Assembly: GCA_946965045.2 (NCBI GenBank)
Contig: OX337237.1
Coordinates: 2,418,001 to 2,482,000, forward strand
From: Epithemia pelagica
Taxonomy: Eukaryota > Bacillariophyta > Bacillariophyceae > Surirellales > Surirellaceae
Reading direction: 5' to 3'
Length of the DNA: 64,000 bases
Part shown: piece after piece, positions 30,701 to 38,686 of the stretch
Numbering within the stretch: position 1 is the stretch's first letter
Layout: each line of letters opens with the position of its first letter
Notes under the pieces: model-generated
The model's database searches: none
Told to the model about the DNA's origin: nothing
What the model saw: the letters and a program-made list of their open reading frames with translations, nothing else
Translations under genes and position numbers: made by a program

Positions 30701-32007
30701 TGGTCCTAGCTCTGGTATCAGCCTTCAATTGGCACACACAACAAATTGACTACGTCCTGGCATACCCACAGGCACCGGTCGAGAGGGAAGTCTATATGGA
30801 GATACCAGTGGGGTATGATCTGGACGAAGGAAAGTCCAAAAGAGATTATGTCCTCAAGCTCCATGCCAACCTCTACGGGCAAAAACAAGCCGGTAGGGTA
30901 TGGTACCAACACTTGTCAAGGCGGTTGGTGGAGCAGGTTGGGTTCACCAAGTCGGCCGTGGACGAGTGTGTATTCTACAGGGGCCAAGTGATCTACGTCC
31001 TATACACTGACGATAGTATCATCGTGGGTCCGGATCAGGCAGAGATTGACAAAGCAATCAACGATATCCGAGCAGCAAAGCTCAATATTACAGTGGAAGG
31101 AAACATCAAAGATTTCCTTGGCGTAAATATCCACAAAAGCGACAACGGAGAAATAACGTTCTCCCAACCGCACCTTATCGACAAGGTACTGAAAGGATTG
31201 CGCCTGGGATCCGACACAGTCCCAAAGAATACGCCCGCAGCACCGTCCAAGATACTCCATCGCCACCTGGAGAAACCACCCTTCGACAACAATTTTAATT
31301 ATCGATCCATCGTCGGAATGTTGAATTACATCGAAGCAGGGTCAAGGAGCGACATAGCGTACGCCACACATCAATGCGCACGCTTTGCCTCCAACCCTCG
31401 GAAGCCACATGGAGATGCAGTCCGATGGATTGGACGGTACCTATACGCGACACGAGACAAAGGAATGTCGTTCCGTCCAGACAAGGAGGCAGGTTTAGAA
31501 GTATGGGTGGACGCTGACTTCGCAGGCAACTGGAAGCGCGAGGACGCAACGACAGACCGTGATACGGCAAGGTCACGACATGGGTACATCATCCGTTATA
31601 TGGGTTGCCCAGTAATCTGGAAATCACAAATTCAAACGGAGATCGCCCTCAGTTCAACGGAAAGTGAGTACACTGGGCTGTCGTATGCGCTCCGAGCAGC
31701 CATACCAATAATGCGCTTGTTGGAGGAGATGCAACAACAAGGCATCCAAATACAACAAACGCAAGCAGAGGTCCACTGTAAAGTGTTCGAGGACAACAGT
31801 GGGGCACTAGAGATGGCCAAGGTCTACAAATTTCGCCCAAGGACTAAACACCTGAACGTTAAGCTCCATCACTTCCGAACATACGTGGAGGATGGCAGCA
31901 TAACGATTCATAAAGTGGCAACTGAGGACCAGCTCGCCGACTATCTCACCAAACCATTGCCGCAAGACACATTGGAACGACTGCGCAAACGAGTACTCGG
32001 ATGGTAA
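27721..32007 (+). CDS. Copia-3 pol: protease, integrase, reverse transcriptase, RNase H
   Basis: The frame is open from directly after the gag TGA; the first ATG is at 27775. Readthrough expression is likely because no strong start of its own is seen. Domains: protease MIGIDNRCSGC (near 28155); integrase zinc region HYDFGHLPF...CHVPVCSAC (28908-29015) with catalytic VSVDQL, YHADNGIF and GKAERRI; a Pro/Thr-rich linker (29930-30250); RT with VWQMRRKRD, DYVLAYPQAPVEREVYMEIP and VLYTDDSIIV (31005-31030); RNase H from EVWVDADFAG through ALSSTESEYTGL, FEDNSGALEMA and DQLADYLTKPLPQ. All expected acidic residues are present and no frameshift is seen, so this may be an active copy. Confidence 0.92.
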   Translation, partial: LLWRGWKTVTTLVTLILYMYTTLSLEEIITYLWVWTLVQFLKRTTTMIEAAIKLIIVVLHQGEELESTTNKKDWMHHAITMINETVESMANWADTKFLDTKQRKKVRPWRRRRARKMICSAAIMAMAARCAAATNCHPFDSDSTMIGIDNRCSGCITHVRSDIPGALKQCNKAIKGFGGAKTYEVWTGTIHWDWEDDQGKIHTMVIPNSYYVPEGKVRLLSPQHWAQTRKSSEKRGGAGEMTTGTEVVLFWNDRQSRRTIQIDTHGNNVATFHLASGYKQYHAYCKECGTERDRDYDKDPLLQHQAMPSMLISDDEGEDDETTYPIQAQQWHQAIPKPTVKATPDAATQQTDEAEPRQFDFDLDGKTATDEIPPPDIIPHEEEERPTAEAELLRYHYDFGHLPFAKLQQMARDGILPKRLANCHVPVCSACNFAKATKRAWRTRSSKDWSNKTPPSKPGMVVSVDQLVSPTPGLVAQMTGFITKQRYRYATVYVDQATSLGFVFLQKTSTVEETLQGKRAFERYAINRGVSVRAYHADNGIFKAHGWVKACHDQGQDLTFAAVGAHHSNGKAERRIRELQGMARTMLLHANKRWPQAITANLWPYAVRHANDCINAAPNMQHETKQSPIQLFSQTAINTNKKHWRPFGCPVYVLDERLQGNKPHNKWENRARVGIYLGQSPIHNRNVALVLNQHTGHVSPQFHVRFDRSFHTLQQEQLTATWQVSTFFADAKRTGQPQRSQNGKRRRRHKGQEGAPQHTPTGTPPEEGQQQLPNNTWPDEAPNQSPTTGPPGGTPPQTTQTGRTMERMPPVDSEGAHGQRERQPPQTTTTNQTRTRSGRLRKPTQRLIEVMSAEVEDDATIPGELFALSTLTPQDDMEGEDPLLAYKAAVSDPDTMYHHEAMKEPDRAEFIKGMQKEMERQMEDGNLSIVRRDSVPAGQRIFKAVWQMRRKRDIMTREIKTHKARLNFDGSKMEKGIDYDQTYAPVASWASIRLVLALVSAFNWHTQQIDYVLAYPQAPVEREVYMEIPVGYDLDEGKSKRDYVLKLHANLYGQKQAGRVWYQHLSRRLVEQVGFTKSAVDECVFYRGQVIYVLYTDDSIIVGPDQAEIDKAINDIRAAKLNITVEGNIKDFLGVNIHKSDNGEITFSQPHLIDKVLKGLRLGSDTVPKNTPAAPSKILHRHLEKPPFDNNFNYRSIVGMLNYIEAGSRSDIAYATHQCARFASNPRKPHGDAVRWIGRYLYATRDKGMSFRPDKEAGLEVWVDADFAGNWKREDATTDRDTARSRHGYIIRYMGCPVIWKSQIQTEIALSSTESEYTGLSYALRAAIPIMRLLEEMQQQGIQIQQTQAEVHCKVFEDNSGALEMAKVYKFRPRTKHLNVKLHHFRTYVEDGSITIHKVATEDQLADYLTKPLPQDTLERLRKRVLGW

Positions 32008-32033
32008 CGAGTGTCACAAAATGGGTGTAAATT

Positions 32034-32049
32034 GAAAAGTGAGAGGGAG
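32034..32049 (+). promoter_or_regulatory. Polypurine tract of Copia-3
   Basis: A nearly pure purine run (AAAAGTGAGAGGGAG) directly before the 3' LTR, as needed to prime plus-strand DNA synthesis. Confidence 0.8.
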
Positions 32050-32287
32050 TGTTGGAAGATCCCCGTTGCCGCCTGGCGCATTCGGAACCAGGGGGGGGGA
32101 CATCTCCCGTGCGTAAGGGTTTCCCCCATGACCCACGTCACCACTGGACACTATTCACTGACGACCCTTATACGTCAGCACCATTTGCACCCATAGCGTA
32201 ACATGACCATACCTATAATTTACTCAATCCCCTTTTTACGAAACTAGTTGGCCCTTTTAATCGGCAGTGACCACGGTTAAAACAACA
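32050..32287 (+). repeat. 3' LTR of Copia-3
   Basis: 238 bp, followed by CCGTGG (32288-32293) and then the Harbinger tip ACACAGGCCC and its TAA. Confidence 0.92.
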
Positions 32288-32293
32288 CCGTGG

Positions 32294-32303
32294 ACACAGG
32301 CCC
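32294..32303 (-). repeat. Outer tip of the Harbinger right TIR
   Basis: ACACAGGCCC, complementary to GGGCCTGTGT at 20925-20934, followed by target duplication TAA (32304-32306). It was cut off from the rest of its TIR by Copia-3. Confidence 0.88.
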
Positions 32304-32446
32304 TAACGTGCTCTTCCATGTTCCGACTGGAAGGGAAAAGGTTGGAGTTTGGAGTTTGGATCCTTTGGTCACAAAACCAAAATCACAACAATCGAATTTG
32401 ACCTGTTCGGATAACAAAAACTATCAAGAGTAGATACATCATCATA

Positions 32447-33121
32447 ATGACATCGTCTGTATCATTCAAGTACCTTGATTTGGGTCACATCGGTGGCCGG
32501 GGAGGAACTCTACGCTTCTTTTTGCTCGCAAATGGAATTCCTTACGAAGAAGATTTGTACAAGTACAGTGATTCCGTATGGGGTGTCGAAAAGAAACGAC
32601 TTGTGGAGTCTGGTGAGAATCCATGTGGGACAGTTCCAGTTGCATATACAAAGGATGGCCATCATTTGAGCCAGCACATTTCCATGGCTCGGTACTTTGC
32701 CCGTATAAACAAGTTGGATTCGGGAGATTCATGGAAGGATTACGTCGAAGATGTCATTGCCGATGAATACCAGGGATTCCGCAATATCTGGGTCGAAAAG
32801 TCTTTCGCAAGCACAGAAGACCAAAAGGCAGAATATATCTCCAAGACTGTGCCCGCGCTATTAACCAAGTTTGAGGCCCTGTACAAAAAATACAAGACAA
32901 CAGGCAAAGATCAAGCATATTTGAGCACCAGTCCATCTGGTTCTCCCTTGTGGGGAGATACGGCCATGTTCAGTATTCTGTACGATCACATCCAGTTGAG
33001 TCACTTTACGGAAGAAACATTGGCCTCCTCGTACCCGCACTTATCCGCCTTGTACAAAACATTCATCGCCATTCCGGCTGTCGCAGAATGGATCGAACGC
33101 AAGAAACCATCCACAAACTAA
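32447..33121 (+). CDS. Glutathione S-transferase, left-arm copy
   Basis: 224 aa, typical cytosolic GST length. The thioredoxin-like N-terminal half is FKYLDLGHIGGRGGTLRFFL, GTVPVAY (the cis-Pro region) and HLSQHISMARYFARI (the ESxAI-equivalent glutathione-binding turn). The helical C-terminal half has PLWGDTAMFSILYDHI, matching the N-capping GDTAMFSIL motif of the sigma-like group. The usual catalytic Tyr/Ser is not obvious at the N-terminus. Expected role: glutathione conjugation or peroxide detoxification in the cytosol. It shares more than 96% of residues with the right-arm copy at 62357. It starts 141 bp after the Harbinger target duplication. Confidence 0.85.
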   Translation: MTSSVSFKYLDLGHIGGRGGTLRFFLLANGIPYEEDLYKYSDSVWGVEKKRLVESGENPCGTVPVAYTKDGHHLSQHISMARYFARINKLDSGDSWKDYVEDVIADEYQGFRNIWVEKSFASTEDQKAEYISKTVPALLTKFEALYKKYKTTGKDQAYLSTSPSGSPLWGDTAMFSILYDHIQLSHFTEETLASSYPHLSALYKTFIAIPAVAEWIERKKPSTN

Positions 33122-33340
33122 GATGGAATGTTGATATAGGATAAATGATTCATCGTAGAGATAAACAACTAACAAAACCATGGGATTAGGATGGAGAGAT
33201 GTTTAGAGGGTGTACGAGTCTAGAGAGCTCTTCCGAACACTCGTGGCTTTGGCATTTGGCATGCACCTGCCGGCCAGCTTTTCTTCGAAACATTCACTTT
33301 TCTTCCATTTTGACTTGGTTACTGACGACAATGGGATCTG

Positions 33341-34028
33341 TTATGGCATCTCTTCAAAGTAAGTTATCGAATGGTCTTCTGTTGTTATCAGAAGTGAATA
33401 TGAATGTGCGCCGTGATCACAGAATTGTTCTGTGTATGCACCCTTTTGTACATACTCGTCTTTGTTGGTATCAAAATACTCTATAGGATGATAATTCATA
33501 CGACTGTTACCTTCTGCAGAAACAAAAATCCCAAACGGACTTTTGTCTCGAAAGGAAAAAGGATCCATATTTATCGTTGATATACCTCAAATGTCTGTTC
33601 TGTACTTTTAAACACTGCAGATCTATTAAAAGCTCTTCATCTGCCTCACGGGACTCGGAATGGTTGGACGAGCATAAAGTGCCAAACGGTCGCACAGGCG
33701 GCTTTCGGTCTCTCCTCGGCGTCGTTCACAATTCCCCCACTGGAAGTGTGAACCCTGCTTATTGTCCCCATCGTTTCGTTGGGTTATCGATTTCCAATCT
33801 CCACTGTCACTCTTGTCGCGTTTGTATGGTTGATGGATGGTTAAAGGGCACGAATGTCACTGTTCTTGCTGCCTTATGAACAAAAGCGTCGAAAGCTATC
33901 AATTTAGTCATATGTGTGCTTGTCGTCCCAATACTTGAAGCCACCATGTGGTTTTCCGCTGCTAGGAGTGCTGCTGTTGGTGTGTGAAAATGGGAAAGTG
34001 TCCGTAATGCCGCACCACCGCGACACAC
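33341..34028 (-). pseudogene. Small unrecognised gene, left-arm copy, broken by a 2-nt insertion
   Basis: On the minus strand two coding-like blocks join through a putative 96-nt GT-AG intron (33810-33715) that keeps frame: block 1 (34028-33811) contains TVTFVPFNHPSTIQTRQ, and block 2 (33714-33341) contains RKPPVRPFGTLCSSN, then NMDPFSFRDKSPF and YFDTNKDEYVQKGAYTEQF. Relative to the right-arm copy, two extra T bases near 33633 (GAGCTTTTAAT against GAGCTTAAT) shift the frame in the middle. No family is recognised, and the true start and the intron are tentative. It lies between GST and the tweety-like gene, convergent with GST. Confidence 0.4.
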
Positions 34029-34391
34029 TCAATTATGATGGAACACTACATGGACAGGTCGTATCACAGGTGCGATCCAGAACCAAGAACCAAAACGACC
34101 AATCCAATCATTCGGTAGACCCTGGTTCCATTCCATGAGTCATTCCATCGCGGGATCTCATGTACGTAGGTGCTCTACATGTCTACCGGGGCGCCCCAGT
34201 CGATCAAGGGGCGATGCGGCATGTATGCAAAAAGAAGCGGTTTAGAGCTTGGTTCCTCCTGTCGTGACCTCGCGCTCTTCTTGTACGAAAGTGACTAGAG
34301 CCGTGTCCTTTTTCAACGTCTCCGTTAATATCCATCGTTTCATCATGCGTATGAGAGCAGCACTCTCTTGTCCCGGCAATCAACGTTGAGC

Positions 34392-37300
34392 TTACAAAAA
34401 ATAGCGAGCGGCTCGTGCTTCAGAATGTGCTGCTGCAACAGCAGTGGCTCCTTTCGGTGCATCATCATCATCATCATCATCTGGAATGTGCAGAGGCAAG
34501 ACAGGAATGCGAAGGACCGTGCTGGCACCTTGCAGCGCAATTTCCGAAACGGGTCCAATGTCTACCTTGTCGGTTGCTCCCGTATTATTCGGATTGTCCT
34601 CGTTCTGGCCCCGGTCCGTGGGAAGGACCATCCGTGGTACCCATGCAGTGGTGAAAGGAATCTCATTGTGACTGTCATTGGTGGTCACGACAGACGGAGC
34701 TTCCCTCTCATACCTTGTCGAAAGGGTGGAAGGAACGAGAATCGATGGTTCTGGTTCGTCCTCAAGACTCTCGTGTCCTCCAGTCAAACTTTCGTCCGGA
34801 CCTGCGGACAAGGAGGACCCATGGGATTCATCCTTGTCCCATTCAGCATATGTATGATTCGTGACCATCTTATCGCCGCCGTAGTAATCAAACTCACTGG
34901 TTGTTTGTAGTCCCACCTCTGGATTGTCATTCTGGTTGTTCTTGTATCTGGCAGCACAACCAGAAGAACAACCACACACGAACCGAGCACAGCAATGGCG
35001 GCATCGTCGAACTTGCCGTAAATACTCCTCCTCATCTTGAATGTCAAAGGCACCCGCTCGCAACAACAAGACAACAAAGGCACAGCACACAATGGCCAAA
35101 TTGGTACCGGCCACCCAAGCCAATCCATTTTGGGCCTGTCCGATAGACACAAACAAGGACACACACACCAACAAAGACCCAAATACACGCACATACTCGT
35201 GAGTGACCACGATAGGAACCATTCCTATCGTTTCCGCGTCATTCTCGGTACTATACAAACACACACGTCACACGTACGTACATTGGTACACACGGCTTGA
35301 TGCATAAAGGTGGTATAAATGGGACTCCAATAACGACACCAAAAGAATCGATTGACATCTTCCATGGTCAAGGTTAACAAACACAACACTTGTTGAATCA
35401 ATTCGGAAAAGGTTTGCAAGACGGTCAAATCTTGACCACACACGGCACTCCACTCCTCGACGGTCAAGGATCCCATGGTATCGGCAAAGTCGGCCACGGC
35501 TTGCAACCCAGTTTGCAATCGGGACGATTGTTGAGTGGGTTGAATCGGCGAGTATTCATCTTGACAACTATTGACATAGAATTTGGCAAAGGTATAGATA
35601 ATGGAATCCAACGGATTGTTGTTGTTGTTCGTTGTTGTTGGAGTATTCGGTTGAAAGACTTGATCCAAGAGATAGGTCACTTTGGCATCGGGAGAAATGA
35701 TACACCAATCGGAAGCGGCGACCGCCGTAATGATAAAGGCGAGGGCAAACACAAAGGCAATCCCGGCCAAAACGTAAAAGAGGGGGACCACCACTTGATG
35801 TCGGAACCATTGTTGCAACCAATGCAAGGAGTGTCCATAGACATGAGATTGGACCAGGCCCGAAACGAGGACCAGGCAGCACAGACTGAGGGCAATCATG
35901 AAGGCAAAGGCAATCCAAAAGAGCCAATCCAACGAAGTATTAGACTCCAAGACAGTATCAATGTCTTGAATCAAATCTTGCAAATCGTTTTGGACATTGT
36001 CCAGTTGGTCATTAATGTACGTTTGCGATTGATAGACCAACTCAAAGACGCGTGGCAAACTGGTGGCAATCACGGGCGGCAAGTCGGTAAAGTTACAATT
36101 GGTAGGTTCCGGTTCTAAAGTTTGACAGAGTTCTTGTCGTACCTTGGGACACAGGCCATTGAGATTGGTCAACATGTCTTGGAGTTGGAGTGTGGTATTG
36201 GTTTGTCGCACTTGATAGGTTTCAATCAGCGTGGTGGCGCCCCGACAGAGGGTTTGAATCTTTTGCAATCCCGAGGCGACCGAATCCAAGGTATCGTGCA
36301 CGTAGACCGTCCCATGGTAACAAAACAAGACGGCCGATACACAAATACAGAGACAGGCAATTCCCAAGACGATGCAAACACGTTTCTTGCGTCGTTCTTG
36401 AGATTGACAAACCCGACGCCACTCGATGGTTGCCTCATGAGGCGTTGGAGTTTGTGGAATCGATTGCAGCAGAATGTTGTTCCTGGACGGATCCATGTGA
36501 TTGGTTTCACAATCGAGCGAACCACCACCACCACCACAAGACGCCAGACTTGTTGGTCGCTGCAATTCTTGTCGTTGGGATTGTTGTTCTTGTTCATAGA
36601 GGATCAAGGCACGATCCTTATAGGATCCTCCAAGTTCTTCTTGTTGTGTTTCGACAAGGTTTCCATCCTCGTGAATGGCAGTGGTGGTGGGTGGTAGTCG
36701 TTGTTCCAGTTGTTGTTGTTGTTGTTGCACGAGATTCTTGGACGTCGGTGGCTGCGATTCCAAGAAATCGTCGTCGTCCTCGCCCATTACGATGCCTTCT
36801 TCTTCTTCTTCTCCAAACATGCCTGGAGGGACTCGATCGTCGTAGTCATGGATTCGAGCTTCCTTGTTGTTGATGTTGTTGTTGATGATAGTGTGGTTTG
36901 GAACATTCTCATCGACGTTCTTTTCGTCCTCGTGGTCGTCGTGATCCTTTTGTGGTGGTGATGAGTTGTTTTTGGAGTAGTCGTAGTCGTAGAAATTCGG
37001 GGTGTCGTCGTCCTTGGGGGTGGGCCACGCAGGGTCCTGTTGTGAAAGGATTGGTACGACAGCCGGCGGTGGATCGATTCGTTCCCGTCCGCCATCCTCC
37101 TCCTCCTCATTCGATGGTGGTGGTGGTAATTGTGGAGGTGCAGTGGGGATGCGACGATCCCACAACCAAGGGTCGTCGTCGTCGTTGTCATTCGGAGGAT
37201 GGTGGTCCAAAGTGGTTGGTTGTGGTGGTGGTGGTTGCACGGGTGGTGTCCTGGGAGAAGAGGAGGAGGACCATCGCCCGGAACGCCACCACCACCGTGG

Positions 37301-37735
37301 TGTTGGATTCGTCGTATGGCTGTTCTTCTTCTTCTGTGTTTGGTTCTGAACCGATTCGAGGGTGGGTCGAACAAAGCGTCCACACAGGAACCCACACTGT
37401 CGATAGCCCAGACACTTGGCCAGAATCAAAAAGAGTGTCCACGTGGCACACACAAGGGCCACCACGACACTGGTTGTTACCAATCCCACGATATAGTCCG
37501 TTTGTTCCTCCGGTGTGCCTTCCAACAGGGTCACGAGATCGTTCGAGGCACCACCCCAGCGAAGCGCCAGTCGATTGGTCCGAACCAGACGGGGAGATGC
37601 CACAAAGGGTGCGGGTGTAAACAAGTCACGAGCCACTGTCACGTTACAAAAGGGAAATTGCACTTGTCGAATCGATTGTTGCAACACGGGATCCTCTTGC
37701 CACGCTACTACAGGCGGAGCTGGTTCCGTCGTCAT
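34392..37735 (-). CDS. Five-TM membrane protein, tweety-like topology, intact left-arm copy
   Basis: Exon 1 is 37735-35282 (818 codons, phase 0) and exon 2 is 35135-34392; the 146-nt intron has GTACGT and CGGACAG ends. The product is 1,065 aa. Membrane segments: DYIVGLVTTSVVVALVCATW (near 85), VCIVLGIACLCICVSAVLF (near 455), a long cysteine-containing loop with N-x-T sites, WLFWIAFAFMIALSLCCLVL and VPLFYVLAGIAFVFALAFII, then LAWVAGTNLAIVCCAFVVLL in exon 2. A large Pro/Asp/Gln-rich cytoplasmic loop (roughly 150-440) separates TM1 and TM2. The layout of five TMs with a large Cys-bearing extracellular loop recalls tweety (TTYH) proteins, but this is topology-based and could be a diatom-specific family. 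The C-terminal tail is acidic and ends in Ala-rich sequence. Confidence 0.6.
35136..35281 (-). other. GT-AG intron of the tweety-like gene, 146 nt
   Basis: The donor is ACCAAT|GTACGT and the acceptor TCGGACAG|GCCCAA on the minus strand. Phase 0 joins CTN to AQNGLAWVAG and supplies the fifth membrane segment. The same splice sites are kept in the broken right-arm copy. Confidence 0.7.
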
Positions 37736-38209
37736 GATGATGATGATTGTTCGTTCCGGAGACTACCTCTGGGACAAAACACTCTTTCACACACCTTCTA
37801 GAGAGGAACGACAGAGAGACGCAAAAGATTCGAGAGAGAGCCATCTAAAAGAGACAACAACTCTCCACAACCGCCGCACAACATCAAAAGCTGTATAATT
37901 GTGTGAGACAATGGAAAATGGAAGTTGGAACCATGTCACAAGATCCAATGATGCTGGCTGGCGTGACAGAATCTTCCAAGACTACATATAGTATACACTA
38001 TGCAGCATTCACATGGCACGACTGCAAGCAAGATGTTCTTGAGTGCTCCTATTGCACACTGTATGAAACTCTATATAGAATATCATTAAGGATTAGTCTG
38101 TCTGCTGTCCTTGTTTCTGCGGACCTCTAATGGCGAGTCTCACACACTTCGCAAGCTTGGTTATTTATTCGCAGTCTGGGGAGTGCTGGATCATTTAACA
38201 GCCCCAGAA
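37736..38209. other. Tweety-like promoter region and start of the left recombinase fragment
   Basis: 474 bp shared with the right arm (51518-51990). From about 38104 to 38209 it is the plus-strand copy of the tyrosine-recombinase fragment (SHTLRKLGYLFAVWG), cut by the hAT insertion at 38209. The fragment continues at 45035-45096 and 50813-50852. No other gene is seen. Confidence 0.6.
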
Positions 38210-38231
38210 CAGGGTTGTGTAGTAATGACAT

Positions 38232-38590
38232 AATGAATTTTCTATGACTAATTGACTATAAATCACGATCTTAGCATCTAGTTACTTTACTAGATACTAT
38301 CAAGTACCCCACACTTCACCTCACTGACGTACTGAATTACTCTTAGTCATTTAACCAACTGATAACTACTTTACTTATTGACTATAGTCCTCCTCCATAT
38401 TAGAGGTTACTTTACTACAGAACTAAAGTCATACATCTCTTAGTAAGTGTATTTACTACCATTGACTAATCACCGTCATGTCATCCTATGACTATACTTT
38501 ATGACTATAGTACCTCGTCTCACTGAGTAATGATTTACTAAATTTCTCTCCATAGTCATGACTATTGATGACTAAGTCACCACTATAGAG
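38232..38590. repeat. hAT subterminal GACTA repeat cluster
   Basis: About eight GACTA words and several TAGTC complements occur within 360 bp inside the left end; similar words recur near the right end (about 44770-44995). hAT transposases commonly bind short subterminal repeats, so these are candidate binding sites. Confidence 0.6.
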
Positions 38591-38686
38591 TCTTACGACA
38601 TACTACATACCACACAGAGAAAATGGACAGCGACCTCTTCCCCCCTTGCCTTACCATTTCACAGCAGCGACCCACAGCACCAAATC

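Larger units (their letters stand above)
25990..32287 (+). mobile_element. Copia-3: full-length Ty1/copia retrotransposon
   Basis: The LTRs (25990-26230, 32050-32287) begin TGTTGGAAGATCC and end AACAACA, and are flanked by CCGTGG (25984-25989 and 32288-32293; the boundary is ambiguous by one base, so a 5- or 6-bp duplication). The polypurine tract AAAAGTGAGAGGGAG precedes the 3' LTR. Gag and pol are in the same frame, separated only by one TGA (27718-27720). All catalytic motifs are present. The LTRs differ mainly in a poly-G run (12 against 9) and about two substitutions, so this is a young copy. It sits in the last 20 bp of the Harbinger right TIR. Confidence 0.93.
20925..32303. mobile_element. 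PIF/Harbinger DNA transposon with 1,774-bp TIRs, containing nested Copia-3
   Basis: The ends match as inverted GGGCCTGTGTCCACGG and are flanked by the 3-bp TAA duplication (20922-20924 and 32304-32306), the classic PIF/Harbinger signature. It has two genes: a Harbinger DDE nuclease (minus strand) and an accessory protein (plus strand), arranged tail to tail. The inverted repeat spans 20925-22698 on the left, and 24226-25989 plus 32294-32303 on the right. Once the retrotransposon is removed the two arms are exactly equal in length, with only a handful of substitutions seen. The unique centre (22699-24225) holds the nuclease and the accessory gene's 3' end. Confidence 0.92.

Noticed and set aside
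36715-36735. CAA/GTT trinucleotide runs in the tweety-like gene and in the 16100 region as separate microsatellite loci
   Set aside because: They encode poly-Gln or poly-Asn within coding regions and are ordinary low-complexity protein segments.
35390-37620. Long antisense open frames across the tweety-like gene (for example 35390-36118 and 36898-37620 on plus, and their mirrors near 52106-52828)
   Set aside because: They are shadows caused by codon bias and Gln/Asp/Pro repeats in the minus-strand gene. They show no domain, and the sense strand explains the sequence with clear TM segments.
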